Part shown: piece after piece, positions 1 through 8,405 of the stretch
How positions within the stretch are numbered: the first letter of the stretch is position 1
How the letters are laid out: every line of letters starts with the position of its first letter
Assembly: GCF_001742185.1 (NCBI RefSeq)
Contig: NZ_CP015750.1
Coordinates: forward strand, 3,348,001-3,412,000
Reading direction: 5' to 3'
Source: Pectobacterium wasabiae CFBP 3304
GTDB taxonomy: Bacteria; Pseudomonadota; Gammaproteobacteria; Enterobacterales; Enterobacteriaceae
DNA: 64,000 bases
Notes under the pieces: model-generated
What the model saw: the letters and a program-made list of their open reading frames with translations, nothing else
What the model was told of the DNA's origin: nothing
Database searches by the model: none
Position numbers and translations under genes: made by a program

Positions 1-520
1 CCAGCTCTTTCAGATTCAGTTCATCGCCGATCTGTTTCACCCACGTCGTCACGCGCTCGCTGGTCAATTCAGGCTGACGGTCTTCATCGATAGCCAAACC
101 AATGAAGTGATTATCGTCGGCAAGTCCTTTAGACGCTTCAAAGTAATAACCTTCTGTTGGCCAGTGACCGACAATCGTCGCTCCGCGAGGTTCAATGATG
201 TCGCGAATAGTCCCCATGGCATCACAGAAGTATTCCGCATAGTCTTCCTGATCGCCGCAGCCAAACAGAGCAACCAATTTTCCGGTGAAATCAACCTCTT
301 CCAACGAAGGGAAGAAGTCATCCCAATCGCACTGAGCTTCACCGTAATACCAGGTTGGAATACCTAACAGCAGAATATCGAAACCTTCTAGGTCTTCTTT
401 GCTACTTTTGGCGATGTCATGAACATCAGCAACGTTGGTGCCTAACTGCTGTTGGATCGTTTTGGCGATGTTTTCCGTGTTGCCCGTATCACTGCCAAAG
501 AATATTCCGATGAGTGCCAT
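1..520 (-). CDS. fldA: Flavodoxin 1 (C-terminus cut by window edge)
   Basis: Small FMN-binding electron carrier of the cytoplasm, needed for reductive activation of radical-SAM and related enzymes. Reading leftward from ATG at 520-518, the protein begins MALIGIFFGSDTGNTE; the GSDTGNT phosphate loop (residues 9-15) binds FMN. Later motifs include PTWYYGEAQCDWDDF and FGCGDQEDYAEYFCDAMG, both typical of long-chain flavodoxins. About 173 of roughly 176 residues are visible; the last few lie left of the window. In E. coli fldA sits between ybfE and fur; here a chemoreceptor gene separates it from ybfE, and fur would be expected just outside the left edge. Confidence 0.96.
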   Translation of the reverse strand, partial: MALIGIFFGSDTGNTENIAKTIQQQLGTNVADVHDIAKSSKEDLEGFDILLLGIPTWYYGEAQCDWDDFFPSLEEVDFTGKLVALFGCGDQEDYAEYFCDAMGTIRDIIEPRGATIVGHWPTEGYYFEASKGLADDNHFIGLAIDEDRQPELTSERVTTWVKQIGDELNLKEL

Positions 521-1237
521 GAATTGAATAACCTCTTGATTCTTAATGGTATGGTGTAATATTTCACCCACTTATCTGTTAATAATAACAGACACTCACA
601 TTAGGAGAAACTCGTATCGGTACGGAGGCGTAAATCAAGAGCATGCAAAATGCGGGGGGCGATAAAAGGAACGAAGCGCTGATCTTCTGGTGCTAAATTA
701 CCCATGGTAATAGTATGGTCATATTACCTTTCGAGATCAGACACGCATAGCCCTAACACTACCAAGGTTATTTATTTGCAATGATGTTTCATTTTTTATG
801 AATGGTATTTTTATTTCATGGTTCGTTTCAGTTGTAATTAAAAGCAGACTTCTTTTTGTCAGAAATGAAAGTCACGGAACGATACATCTCTACTCTGGGA
901 AATTAAAATGCATACAAAAGATAATGTTTTTACTGAATTGAAAATTTGTAACATTTTTAGGGAATATTCCTAATAAAAGAAGATAAGAATTATAACCATT
1001 TGTAGCTGAAACGATGCAGCCTTGAAGAAGAAATCTTTAGCTTTTGATGTTAAAGAATAAAATGAAAATGATGCGTAAATTGCTTCTCCGTCTAAGTGCG
1101 TATCCACGCCAGCGCACAAGGGACGCGGGTGGCCGTCGCTTTGCTTTCAACCCTCTGATTAAAAACCGTATATTTATAAAAATAGGTGAATTCATTCTCA
1201 GTGTGAAAAATTATATTAATAAATATAGCAAGAGTGC
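521..1237. other. AT-rich intergenic region between fldA and the chemoreceptor
   Basis: About 700 bases without a convincing gene. It holds the leftward fldA promoter side and, towards the right, long A/T runs. An open frame at 1044-1304 has no Shine-Dalgarno sequence, no family resemblance, and contains the chemoreceptor promoter, so it is not called. Nothing else recognisable was seen. Confidence 0.6.
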
Positions 1238-1264
1238 TAAATATTCTCTGTATTTAGCCGATGA
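1238..1264 (+). promoter_or_regulatory. FliA (sigma-28)-like promoter for the chemoreceptor
   Basis: TAAATATT (1238-1245), an 11-base spacer, then GCCGATGA (1257-1264). The enterobacterial FliA consensus is TAAAGTTT-N11-GCCGATAA, so 13 of 16 positions match with exact spacing. It lies about 145 bases upstream of the chemoreceptor ATG. Class 3 flagellar control is the usual mode for methyl-accepting chemotaxis proteins; that this site is used is inference. Confidence 0.6.
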
Positions 1265-1408
1265 ACTAGCGTGGTTTTTGAGTTTTCAACTTGGTGAAAT
1301 GTGAACGCTAGGGAGAAGTGGTCTGTTTTATTGTGTGAATTTTCTGATTCATATTGGTTGATTAGCGATAAAAATCTTTTTAACCATTTTCCTGATTTGG
1401 AGTGAGCT

Positions 1409-3076
1409 ATGAGACTTATTAAAAATATTGCCATCAGAACCGCTATGCTATGGGTGCTGGGCATTTTTTGCGTTCTTTGGGGGGGCGTATCGATATATAC
1501 CCTGTTCTCTTTTAAAGAGATGACTGCAACCTCAAAAACCAGCACCTTGCTGGTTCAGAACATGAATTTCATCAACCAGGGCAACGATCAATACTTTCGT
1601 ATGGTGACCCGTCTGGCGCGCGCGGTAGATGCGCGTCGCAGTGGTGATAATGCGACTGCTGATAAAGAGCAGGCCTCTGCACTCGTCGCGCTGGATAAAC
1701 TAAAGACTGATTTGGTGGCGTTTAATGCCATCGATCATGCGAGCCTGGATAATGCTCTGGTGCAGGCTGTCAGTCGTGACTGGAATAATCTGGTTGTTCA
1801 AGGCGTTGAACCGCTTTATCAAAAGGCCGTTGCCAACGCGCTGGATGATTACCAAAATCAGGCCAAGAATGTTGTGCCGCCATTGAGTCGCCAGTTTGGC
1901 GCGTCCCTATCCGCATTCAGTAACGCCAGCGCAGAGAAATTCGCTGCAGCGGGGGTTCGCTTTGAACAAATCACCACGGTTGGACAGAACATTTTGCTGA
2001 GCGGGCTGTTTATCGGCCTTATCATGCTGTTCCTAACCGATCGCTATCTGGTGGTGTGCTTGGTTCGCCCGTTGAATGACCTGCGCTATCACTTTAGCGT
2101 GATTGCCTCTGGTCATCTGGGTAAACCGATTCTGGACTTTGGTAATAACTGCGTTGGCCGCCTATTTCCACTGCTGCGTGAAATGCAGGGGAGTTTGGCG
2201 AGCACCGTTAGTACCATCAGAAACAGCACGGACTCCATCTATCAGGGAGCTTCTGAGATCGCAGCGGGTAACAACGATCTGTCATCACGTACCGAAGAGC
2301 AGGCTTCCGCGCTGGAAGAAACCGCTGCTAGCATGGAGCAACTGACGGCGACGGTGAAACAGAACGCCGAAAACGCCAACCATGCCAGTCAACTGGCACT
2401 GCAAGCCTCAACAACGGCGAAGAAGGGCGGTGAAATAGTTGAGAACGTGGTGAAAACCATGGCTGAAATCTCTGGCAGCTCAAGAAAAATTGCAGAAATC
2501 ACCACCGTGATTAACGGCATTGCTTTCCAGACCAATATTCTGGCGCTGAACGCGGCGGTAGAAGCGGCGCGTGCGGGCGAACAAGGGCGTGGTTTTGCCG
2601 TGGTAGCCGGGGAAGTACGTAGCTTGGCGCAGCGTAGTGCGCAGGCGGCGAAAGAGATTGAAGGGCTGATTTCTGAATCGGTTCGCTGCGTGGATACCGG
2701 CTCTAATCTGGTTAGCGATGCAGGTGACACCATGCAGGATATCGTCCGCGCGGTTACCAACGTGACCGATATTATGGGTGAAATTGCCTCGGCATCGGAA
2801 GAACAGAGCAAAGGCATCGCACAGGTTGGTCAGGCTGTGGCGGAAATGGACAGCGTAACGCAGCAAAATGCCGCGTTGGTTGAACAGGCCTCTTCGGCAG
2901 CGTTGTCTTTGGAAGAGCAGGCGGCGTTGTTGAACCAGACCGTGTCCCTGTTCCAACTGTCCGATTCGCAGTCAGCGCTGCAAGTGGCTGCAAAACCGGT
3001 GCAAAAATCGCCAGTGATTGCCCCGCGTGCAAGCAAGGCGCTGCCAGCGAGTAGCGACAACTGGGAAAAATTCTAA
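1409..3076 (+). CDS. Methyl-accepting chemotaxis protein (chemoreceptor)
   Basis: Inner-membrane chemoreceptor signalling to CheA/CheW. The 555-residue protein has a first membrane helix at about 11-33, a periplasmic helical ligand-binding region at about 35-190, a second helix at about 194-214, a HAMP region, and a long cytoplasmic coiled coil. The signalling tip contains the conserved [20 protein letters not shown] stretch followed by [12 protein letters not shown]. The last five residues are NWEKF, close to the NWETF/NWESF pentapeptide that tethers CheR and CheB, so it is probably a high-abundance, Tar/Tsr-type receptor. ATG 1409 follows GGAG at 1399-1402. It is inserted between fldA and ybfE, which are adjacent in E. 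coli. The ligand cannot be read from the sequence. Confidence 0.95.
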   Translation: MRLIKNIAIRTAMLWVLGIFCVLWGGVSIYTLFSFKEMTATSKTSTLLVQNMNFINQGNDQYFRMVTRLARAVDARRSGDNATADKEQASALVALDKLKTDLVAFNAIDHASLDNALVQAVSRDWNNLVVQGVEPLYQKAVANALDDYQNQAKNVVPPLSRQFGASLSAFSNASAEKFAAAGVRFEQITTVGQNILLSGLFIGLIMLFLTDRYLVVCLVRPLNDLRYHFSVIASGHLGKPILDFGNNCVGRLFPLLREMQGSLASTVSTIRNSTDSIYQGASEIAAGNNDLSSRTEEQASALEETAASMEQLTATVKQNAENANHASQLALQASTTAKKGGEIVENVVKTMAEISGSSRKIAEITTVINGIAFQTNILALNAAVEAARAGEQGRGFAVVAGEVRSLAQRSAQAAKEIEGLISESVRCVDTGSNLVSDAGDTMQDIVRAVTNVTDIMGEIASASEEQSKGIAQVGQAVAEMDSVTQQNAALVEQASSAALSLEEQAALLNQTVSLFQLSDSQSALQVAAKPVQKSPVIAPRASKALPASSDNWEKF

Positions 3077-3191
3077 CTGTTGTTTTAATCCGGGGGCGTG
3101 TTTTTAGTCTCGGATGAACGTTCAGGCGGCGTCAGAGATGGCGCCGCGCAAGAGATGAAACCCGCACTATATGAATATCGCGTTACGTCAA

Positions 3192-3473
3192 TCAGGGCTG
3201 CTGTTCGGCCAACTGTGCCAGCAGCATCTCTTCAATCAATTCACTGCGGCTAATGTTCCGCTGCTCAGCAAGGCTGTTCAGGATATCCACAGCGTCGCTG
3301 TTAATCTTTAATTCAACACGGCGCAAGCCACGCACTTTATCGCGACGTAGTTGATTACGCTTGTTAATTCTTAGTTGTTCGTCACGTGTGAGCGGGTTGG
3401 TCTTGGGGCGGCCCGGACGACGCTCATCTGCGAACAGATCCAGTGTAGTGCGATCCGTTTGTTCTTTTGCCAT
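3192..3473 (-). CDS. ybfE: LexA-regulated protein YbfE (ribbon-helix-helix-like)
   Basis: A 93-residue basic protein. The N-terminal part has DLFADERRPGRPKTNPLTRDEQ, and the C-terminal half (VELKINSDAVDILNSLAEQ followed by SRSELIEEML) looks like a CopG-type ribbon-helix-helix. In E. coli YbfE is an SOS-regulated protein of unknown function upstream of fldA. Identification rests on sequence and on its place next to ybfF and seqA. No clear CTGT-N8-ACAG LexA box was found in the 290 bases upstream, so SOS control here is unproven. Confidence 0.85.
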   Translation of the reverse strand: MAKEQTDRTTLDLFADERRPGRPKTNPLTRDEQLRINKRNQLRRDKVRGLRRVELKINSDAVDILNSLAEQRNISRSELIEEMLLAQLAEQQP

Positions 3474-3765
3474 AAGTAATGATACTGCAAGGTATTCGGA
3501 CCAAAATACACCGGGCTGCCCGTGCTGTCCTACAGATAAAATCGATGCCTACTCTCACTCTGCAATAGGATTGTCAGGGTGCGGTTTGGCTATCTGTGGA
3601 GCATACCGGGAAATTACGCGTGCACTTTGGTGAAGTGGTTACAATGACTTGTGGCTGAATCAGCCGTCCCTCTACTGCGGACGCCATCATACCCTAGCCG
3701 CACTGGCGGCGACAACGGTTAACTGCCGCTGTTGCCATGAATCCGCCAGTGTGTGTATGGTCTGG

Positions 3766-4533
3766 TTAATTCGCGTCCAGAAAACGGTGGATAGCGCGCA
3801 AAACGGCATCGGGTTTTTCTGAGTGAACCCAGTGACCCGCTCCGCTGACAACGTGCGCCCGCGCCGCGGGGAACTGACGCAGCAGCGAATCACGGTAGCG
3901 ATCGTCCAGATAGGGGGAATCGCCGCCGCGGATGAACAATATTGGCCCTTGCCAGGCTGGAACCTCTTGCCAACCAACGATGTTTTCGTATTCATCCCAC
4001 AAAACGGGTACGTTAAAACGCCACTCTCCCTGCTGGAAGGATTTCAGTAAAAACTGAATTACGCCTTCTTCTTTTATATGTTGGCGCATGAGTGCTGTCG
4101 CTTCTGCGCGTGATGTCAGGCCTGCTTCCGTTACGGCGCGTAGTGCGGCAAAAATAGTGTCATGGCGGCGTACCTGATAATCCACTGGTGCGATATCAAT
4201 CGCGATCAGTTTGTCCAGCCGTTCAGGAATAAGAGCGCTGAGTGCCATAGCGACTTTTCCACCCATCGAATGGCCAATAACAATAGCACGTTCGATATTC
4301 AGTTCGTCCAGCAGCGCCAACACGTCCTGCGCCATCGCGGGGTAGTTCATCTGCGATGAACGTGGAGACAAACCGTGATTGCGTAAATCGATTTGCAGGA
4401 TGTCATGTGTGTTTTGCAACTCTCGACCTAGTACACCAAGGTTATCCAGTGTGCCAAACAGGCCATGAATCAGAACAACAGGACGTTTATCTGTGGGCTG
4501 GTGCGCATTTTGCCAGCGATGATTCAATTTCAT
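3766..4533 (-). CDS. ybfF: Alpha/beta-hydrolase esterase YbfF
   Basis: Cytoplasmic esterase of the alpha/beta-hydrolase fold (255 residues), active on short-chain acyl esters and acyl-CoA in E. coli. Visible elements: the HGLFGTLDN oxyanion region near the N-terminus, the nucleophile elbow GHSMGG, and the C-terminal GAGHWVHSEKPDAV carrying the catalytic His. The start was placed at ATG 4533-4531 (MKLNHRW), matching the E. coli N-terminus; an in-frame ATG four codons upstream (4545) is possible. It is read leftward, divergent from seqA, as in E. coli. Confidence 0.93.
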   Translation of the reverse strand: MKLNHRWQNAHQPTDKRPVVLIHGLFGTLDNLGVLGRELQNTHDILQIDLRNHGLSPRSSQMNYPAMAQDVLALLDELNIERAIVIGHSMGGKVAMALSALIPERLDKLIAIDIAPVDYQVRRHDTIFAALRAVTEAGLTSRAEATALMRQHIKEEGVIQFLLKSFQQGEWRFNVPVLWDEYENIVGWQEVPAWQGPILFIRGGDSPYLDDRYRDSLLRQFPAARAHVVSGAGHWVHSEKPDAVLRAIHRFLDAN

Positions 4534-4816
4534 GGTGAAGTTCATTCAGAGAGACATTGGCTTAGGGTATCATGACTTTAGAAGCAATGTTGTCACTGAA
4601 GGAACGGTAAGAGACACGTATAGCTACTTGAATGGATGTGAAAGGCATTGGGGCATAGTCTGACTTTTGGTATTGTCCCGTTATGCCGCTGTTCGATAAT
4701 GTTTGAACGCCTGTATAATCCTTTTGATTTGAGTCATCTACCCATTGATGTCGGGTTGCAGAAGGGAACCTCTCTGTAATCTGTACGATAGTGGGTAAAA
4801 ACAGCACTGGATAAAG

Positions 4817-5353
4817 ATGAAAACTATTGAAGTCGACGAAGAGCTTTATCGTTATATTGCCAGCCACACACAGCATATTGGTGAGAGCGCATCGGATATT
4901 TTACGACGCATGCTGAAATTTACTGCTGGGCAGCCGGTTAGTACGCCAGCGGTAGAGGCGACGGCAACGGCTGTGTCTCAGCCTGCCACTGCGCCAAGCC
5001 CGCGCGATCGGGTTCGCACCCTGCGTGAGCTGCTGCTGTCAGATGAATACGCTGAACAAAATAAGGCCATTAATCGCTTTATGTTGGTTTTGTGCTCGCT
5101 ATATACCCTGGCGCCGCAGGAATTTGCTGCTGCGACGGAATCGCTTCATGGCCGGACCCGGGTCTATTTCGCGGGCGACCAACAAACATTGCTTCAGCAT
5201 GGCACACACACAAAGCCTAAACATATTCCGGGCACGCCATACTGGGTGATTACCAACACGAATACGGGTCGTAAACGCAGTATGGTTGAGCACATTATGC
5301 TGACGATGCAGTTCCCTGCGGAACTCACTGAAAAAGTGTGCGGAACCATCTAA
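4817..5353 (+). CDS. seqA: Replication-initiation negative regulator SeqA
   Basis: SeqA binds hemimethylated GATC sites, sequesters oriC after firing and organises new DNA behind the fork. This 178-residue protein starts MKTIEVDEELYRYIASHTQ, the N-terminal oligomerisation domain (about 1-35). A low-complexity Ala/Thr/Pro linker (about 40-62) follows, then the C-terminal DNA-binding domain with NTNTGRKRSMVEHIM, whose residues read the methyl-A:GATC pair. E. coli SeqA is 181 residues. pgm follows 125 bases downstream in the same direction, as in E. coli, where the two are co-transcribed. Confidence 0.97.
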   Translation: MKTIEVDEELYRYIASHTQHIGESASDILRRMLKFTAGQPVSTPAVEATATAVSQPATAPSPRDRVRTLRELLLSDEYAEQNKAINRFMLVLCSLYTLAPQEFAAATESLHGRTRVYFAGDQQTLLQHGTHTKPKHIPGTPYWVITNTNTGRKRSMVEHIMLTMQFPAELTEKVCGTI

Positions 5354-5478
5354 TCATCTATCTATCCCCTACATAATTCGAGTGGCGTGAAGTCAACGCA
5401 CAAGTAACTTGAAGGATGAGGGGGGAACACTAACCACTTATCTAACTACACTAACTACAGCGTTAGGGAGAAGCGCCA

Positions 5479-7122
5479 ATGGCTAATCACCCAAGGGCCG
5501 GGCAGCCTGCCCAGCAGAGCGATTTGATTAATGTGGCACAGTTAACGTCACAATATTATGTGCTGCGCCCGGAAGTCGGCAATACCGCGCATGCGGTGAA
5601 ATTCGGTACGTCTGGCCATCGTGGTAGCGCCGGGCGTCATAGCTTTAATGAACCGCACATTCTGGCAATTGCGCAGGCCATTGCAGAAGAACGCAAAAAG
5701 CAGGGCATCAGCGGCCCGTGCTATGTAGGGAAAGATACCCACGCGCTCTCCGAGCCAGCGTTTATTTCCGTGCTGGAAGTGTTGGCTGCCAACGGTGTGG
5801 ATGTCATTGTTCAGTTGGATAATGGTTTTACCCCAACGCCTGCGGTGTCTAACGCGATTTTGGTTCACAATCGTCAGGGTGGCGCGCTGGCGGACGGCAT
5901 TGTGATTACGCCGTCCCACAACCCGCCGGAAGATGGCGGTATCAAATATAATCCACCGAATGGCGGTCCTGCGGATACTAATCTCACTAGCGTGATTGAG
6001 ACGCGCGCGAATGCGCTGCTGGCAGATGAACTGCGTGACGTGAAACGCATTACGCTGGATCAGGCGCTGAAAAGCGGACATGTCCACGAGCAGGATCTGG
6101 TTCAGGCTTATGTAGAAGGTCTGGCTAGCGTGGTAGACATGGCGGCGATTCAACGCGCCGGTCTGAAACTGGGTGTTGACCCGCTGGGTGGTTCCGGTAT
6201 TGCCTATTGGCAGCGTATCGCAGAGCACTACAAGCTGGATCTGACGCTGGTTAATGACGCCGTCGATCAGACATTCCGCTTTATGTCGCTGGATCACGAC
6301 GGAGCAATCCGTATGGATTGCTCGTCAGAATTTGCCATGGCTGGATTGCTGGCGCTGCGTGATAAATTCGATCTGGCGTTTGCCAACGATCCTGACTATG
6401 ACCGCCACGGTATTGTCACCCCGGCAGGGCTGATGAATCCTAACCACTATCTGGCGGTGGCGATCGACTATCTGTTCCAGCACCGTCCACAGTGGGGGCA
6501 GTCTGTTGCTGTCGGCAAAACGCTGGTATCCAGTGCGATGATCGACCGCGTGGTGGCAGACCTGGGCCGTAAGCTGGTGGAAGTGCCGGTTGGCTTCAAA
6601 TGGTTTGTTGATGGCCTGTATGACGGCAGCTTTGGCTTCGGTGGTGAAGAGAGCGCGGGGGCTTCCTTCCTGCGCTTTGACGGTACGCCGTGGTCAACGG
6701 ACAAAGACGGGATCATCCTGTGTCTGCTGGCCGCGGAAATTACGGCCGTGACGGGTAAAAACCCGCAGCAGCATTATGATGAGCTGGCACAGCGCTTTGG
6801 TGCGCCGAGCTACAACCGTATTCAAGCTTCTGCAACGCATGCACAAAAAGCTGTGCTGTCTAAACTGTCGCCTGAGCAGGTGTCAGCCAGCACGTTGGCG
6901 GGTGATCCGATTACTGCTCGCCTGACCGCCGCGCCGGGTAACGGGGCATCAATTGGTGGCCTGAAAGTGATGACGGAGAATGGCTGGTTTGCTGCGCGCC
7001 CTTCCGGTACGGAAGAAGCCTACAAGATCTACTGTGAAAGTTTCCTCGGGGTGGAACACCGCGAGCGAATCGAAAAAGAAGCGGTAGAGATTGTTAGTGC
7101 GGTGCTGGCAAGCGCCAAATAA
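5479..7122 (+). CDS. pgm: Phosphoglucomutase (alpha-D-glucose phosphate-specific)
   Basis: Interconverts glucose-1-phosphate and glucose-6-phosphate, linking glycolysis with glycogen, UDP-glucose and envelope sugar synthesis. 547 residues, against 546 in E. coli. The phosphoserine loop [11 protein letters not shown] places the active-site Ser at 146. Next come the metal-binding DPDYDRHG loop, the sugar-binding [13 protein letters not shown] motif and the C-terminal phosphate-binding [15 protein letters not shown] follows AGGGAG. A strong hairpin terminator lies immediately downstream. Confidence 0.97.
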   Translation: MANHPRAGQPAQQSDLINVAQLTSQYYVLRPEVGNTAHAVKFGTSGHRGSAGRHSFNEPHILAIAQAIAEERKKQGISGPCYVGKDTHALSEPAFISVLEVLAANGVDVIVQLDNGFTPTPAVSNAILVHNRQGGALADGIVITPSHNPPEDGGIKYNPPNGGPADTNLTSVIETRANALLADELRDVKRITLDQALKSGHVHEQDLVQAYVEGLASVVDMAAIQRAGLKLGVDPLGGSGIAYWQRIAEHYKLDLTLVNDAVDQTFRFMSLDHDGAIRMDCSSEFAMAGLLALRDKFDLAFANDPDYDRHGIVTPAGLMNPNHYLAVAIDYLFQHRPQWGQSVAVGKTLVSSAMIDRVVADLGRKLVEVPVGFKWFVDGLYDGSFGFGGEESAGASFLRFDGTPWSTDKDGIILCLLAAEITAVTGKNPQQHYDELAQRFGAPSYNRIQASATHAQKAVLSKLSPEQVSASTLAGDPITARLTAAPGNGASIGGLKVMTENGWFAARPSGTEEAYKIYCESFLGVEHRERIEKEAVEIVSAVLASAK

Positions 7123-7126
7123 GTGA

Positions 7127-7150
7127 AAAGGCGCTGCTTGCAGCGCCTTT
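7127..7150 (+). terminator. Hairpin terminator after pgm
   Basis: A perfect 10-base-pair stem (AAAGGCGCTG / CAGCGCCTTT) with a CTTG loop starts five bases after the pgm stop. The T-run is short, and the AAA/TTT ends allow function in either direction, serving the convergent transporter gene as well. Confidence 0.7.
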
Positions 7151-7208
7151 ACGATCTATCCGTTACTACCGCTCTGCGGGTTTTGTCAGTAACTTTTGTA
7201 GAATAGGT

Positions 7209-7637
7209 TTATCCCAACGCGACCAGCAGCGCTCCGACGGAAATCAGTGCCACGCCGGCTCCCGCCATCAGTGAAATTTTTTCTCCCAGCAGTATGACTG
7301 CCAGAACGACCGCGAAGACCACGCTGAGTTTATCGATCGGCGCGACCTGTGCGACGTTATCGTTCTTCAAGGCGACAAAGTAGAACAGCCACGATAGCGC
7401 CCCCGCGACGCCGCTGAGCACAATGAACAACAGCGCTTTCTTATTCGCGATAACCTCACCGACCAGCGCCAGCTTACCTTGTGCGACGACTACCCCCACC
7501 AGAAAAAGTGCCATGATGACGGCACGAATCGCGGTCGCCGTATTGGCGTCCAAATTTTGCAGACCGATCTTGCCAAATATTGCGACCATCGCGGCACATA
7601 CGGCAGACAACAAAGCATAAATTAACCAACTACTCAT
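7209..7637 (-). CDS. Half-size EamA/DMT-family transporter
   Basis: A 142-residue hydrophobic protein with about five membrane helices, forming a single EamA unit rather than the usual tandem pair; such proteins act as homodimers. Features include SAVCAAMVAIFGKIGL, the GALSWLFYFVALK helix and the C-terminal VVLAVILLGEKISLMAGAG pattern typical of the family. The start was set at ATG 7637-7635 (MSSWLIYALLS), preceded by CAGGGATA; an upstream alternative would add 18 poorly hydrophobic residues. Substrate unknown. It is convergent with pgm and lies downstream of kdpE on the same strand. Confidence 0.85.
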   Translation of the reverse strand: MSSWLIYALLSAVCAAMVAIFGKIGLQNLDANTATAIRAVIMALFLVGVVVAQGKLALVGEVIANKKALLFIVLSGVAGALSWLFYFVALKNDNVAQVAPIDKLSVVFAVVLAVILLGEKISLMAGAGVALISVGALLVALG

Positions 7638-7719
7638 GACGGTGTATCCCTGAAGAAAAGGCAGGCGCGTACCGCGAGAGAAATTCTCCACGGGCGTTGC
7701 CTGATACAGAAAGATGATT

Positions 7720-8400
7720 TTACGGCATAAATCGATAACCGATAGCGGTTTCAGTCAAGAGATGGCGCGGTCTTGCAGGATCGCTTTCCAGCTTTTGCCG
7801 CAGATGCCCCATGTAAATACGCAGATAGTGGCTGTGCTCGACGGCGTTTGGCCCCCAGACTTGCGTCAGGAGCTGGCGCTGCGTCAGTACTTTGCCGGGG
7901 TTGGCAAGTAAGGTTGCCAGCAGACGAAATTCGATGGGCGTCAGGTGCAGTTCCTGACCGTCGCGGTTCACCTGCCGATTAAGCAAATCTACGGTGATCG
8001 TACCGAAGCTCACCAGCGGCGTTTCCTGCTGAGTATGGCTGTGGCGACGCAGTGCGACGCGCAACCGTGCCAGTAACTCGCCGATGCCAAATGGTTTAGT
8101 CAGGTAATCATCGGCACCAGCATCCAGCGCCTCTATTTTATCCTGCTCGTCGGTACGGGCAGACAGCACAATTACGGGCAGGCTGCTCCACTGACGTAAA
8201 TCACGGATATAGTCGATACCGTTGCCGTCCGGCAGGCCTAAATCGAGAATGATCAGATCGGGTTTGCGCGTGGCCGCTTCCAGCAGGCCGCGCTGCATCG
8301 TTTCTGCATCAAACACGCGACAGCCTTCGCCTTCCAGCGCCTGACGAACAAAACGACGGATCTCTTTTTCATCTTCGACGATCAGAATAGTGGCCTGCAA
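7720..8400 (-). CDS. kdpE: Response regulator KdpE
   Basis: OmpR/PhoB-type response regulator that activates kdpFABC when KdpD phosphorylates it under K+ limitation. Receiver domain about 1-120 (ILIVEDEKEIRRF acidic pair, LIILDLGLPDG acceptor Asp, SARTDEQDKIEALDAGADDYLTKPF), then a winged-helix domain ending HSHYLRIYMGHLRQKLE...IGYRFMP. 226 residues. The only start that fits is TTG at 8400-8398, preceded by GAGGAGC lying in the last codons of kdpD, so translation is probably coupled to kdpD. The kdpD stop is five bases upstream. Confidence 0.95.
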   Translation of the reverse strand: MQATILIVEDEKEIRRFVRQALEGEGCRVFDAETMQRGLLEAATRKPDLIILDLGLPDGNGIDYIRDLRQWSSLPVIVLSARTDEQDKIEALDAGADDYLTKPFGIGELLARLRVALRRHSHTQQETPLVSFGTITVDLLNRQVNRDGQELHLTPIEFRLLATLLANPGKVLTQRQLLTQVWGPNAVEHSHYLRIYMGHLRQKLESDPARPRHLLTETAIGYRFMP

Positions 8401-8405
8401 TGGAT

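Noticed and set aside
1044..1304. 86-codon frame between fldA and the chemoreceptor
   Set aside because: No Shine-Dalgarno, composition as the surrounding AT-rich DNA, no family, and it contains the FliA-like promoter.
3474..3765. LexA box expected upstream of ybfE
   Set aside because: No 16-base CTGT-N8-ACAG palindrome was found; only short unrelated CTG/CAG pieces.
5548..6297. 249-codon frame opposite pgm
   Set aside because: Antisense shadow of a well-conserved gene with strong codon bias; no ribosome-binding site or family match.
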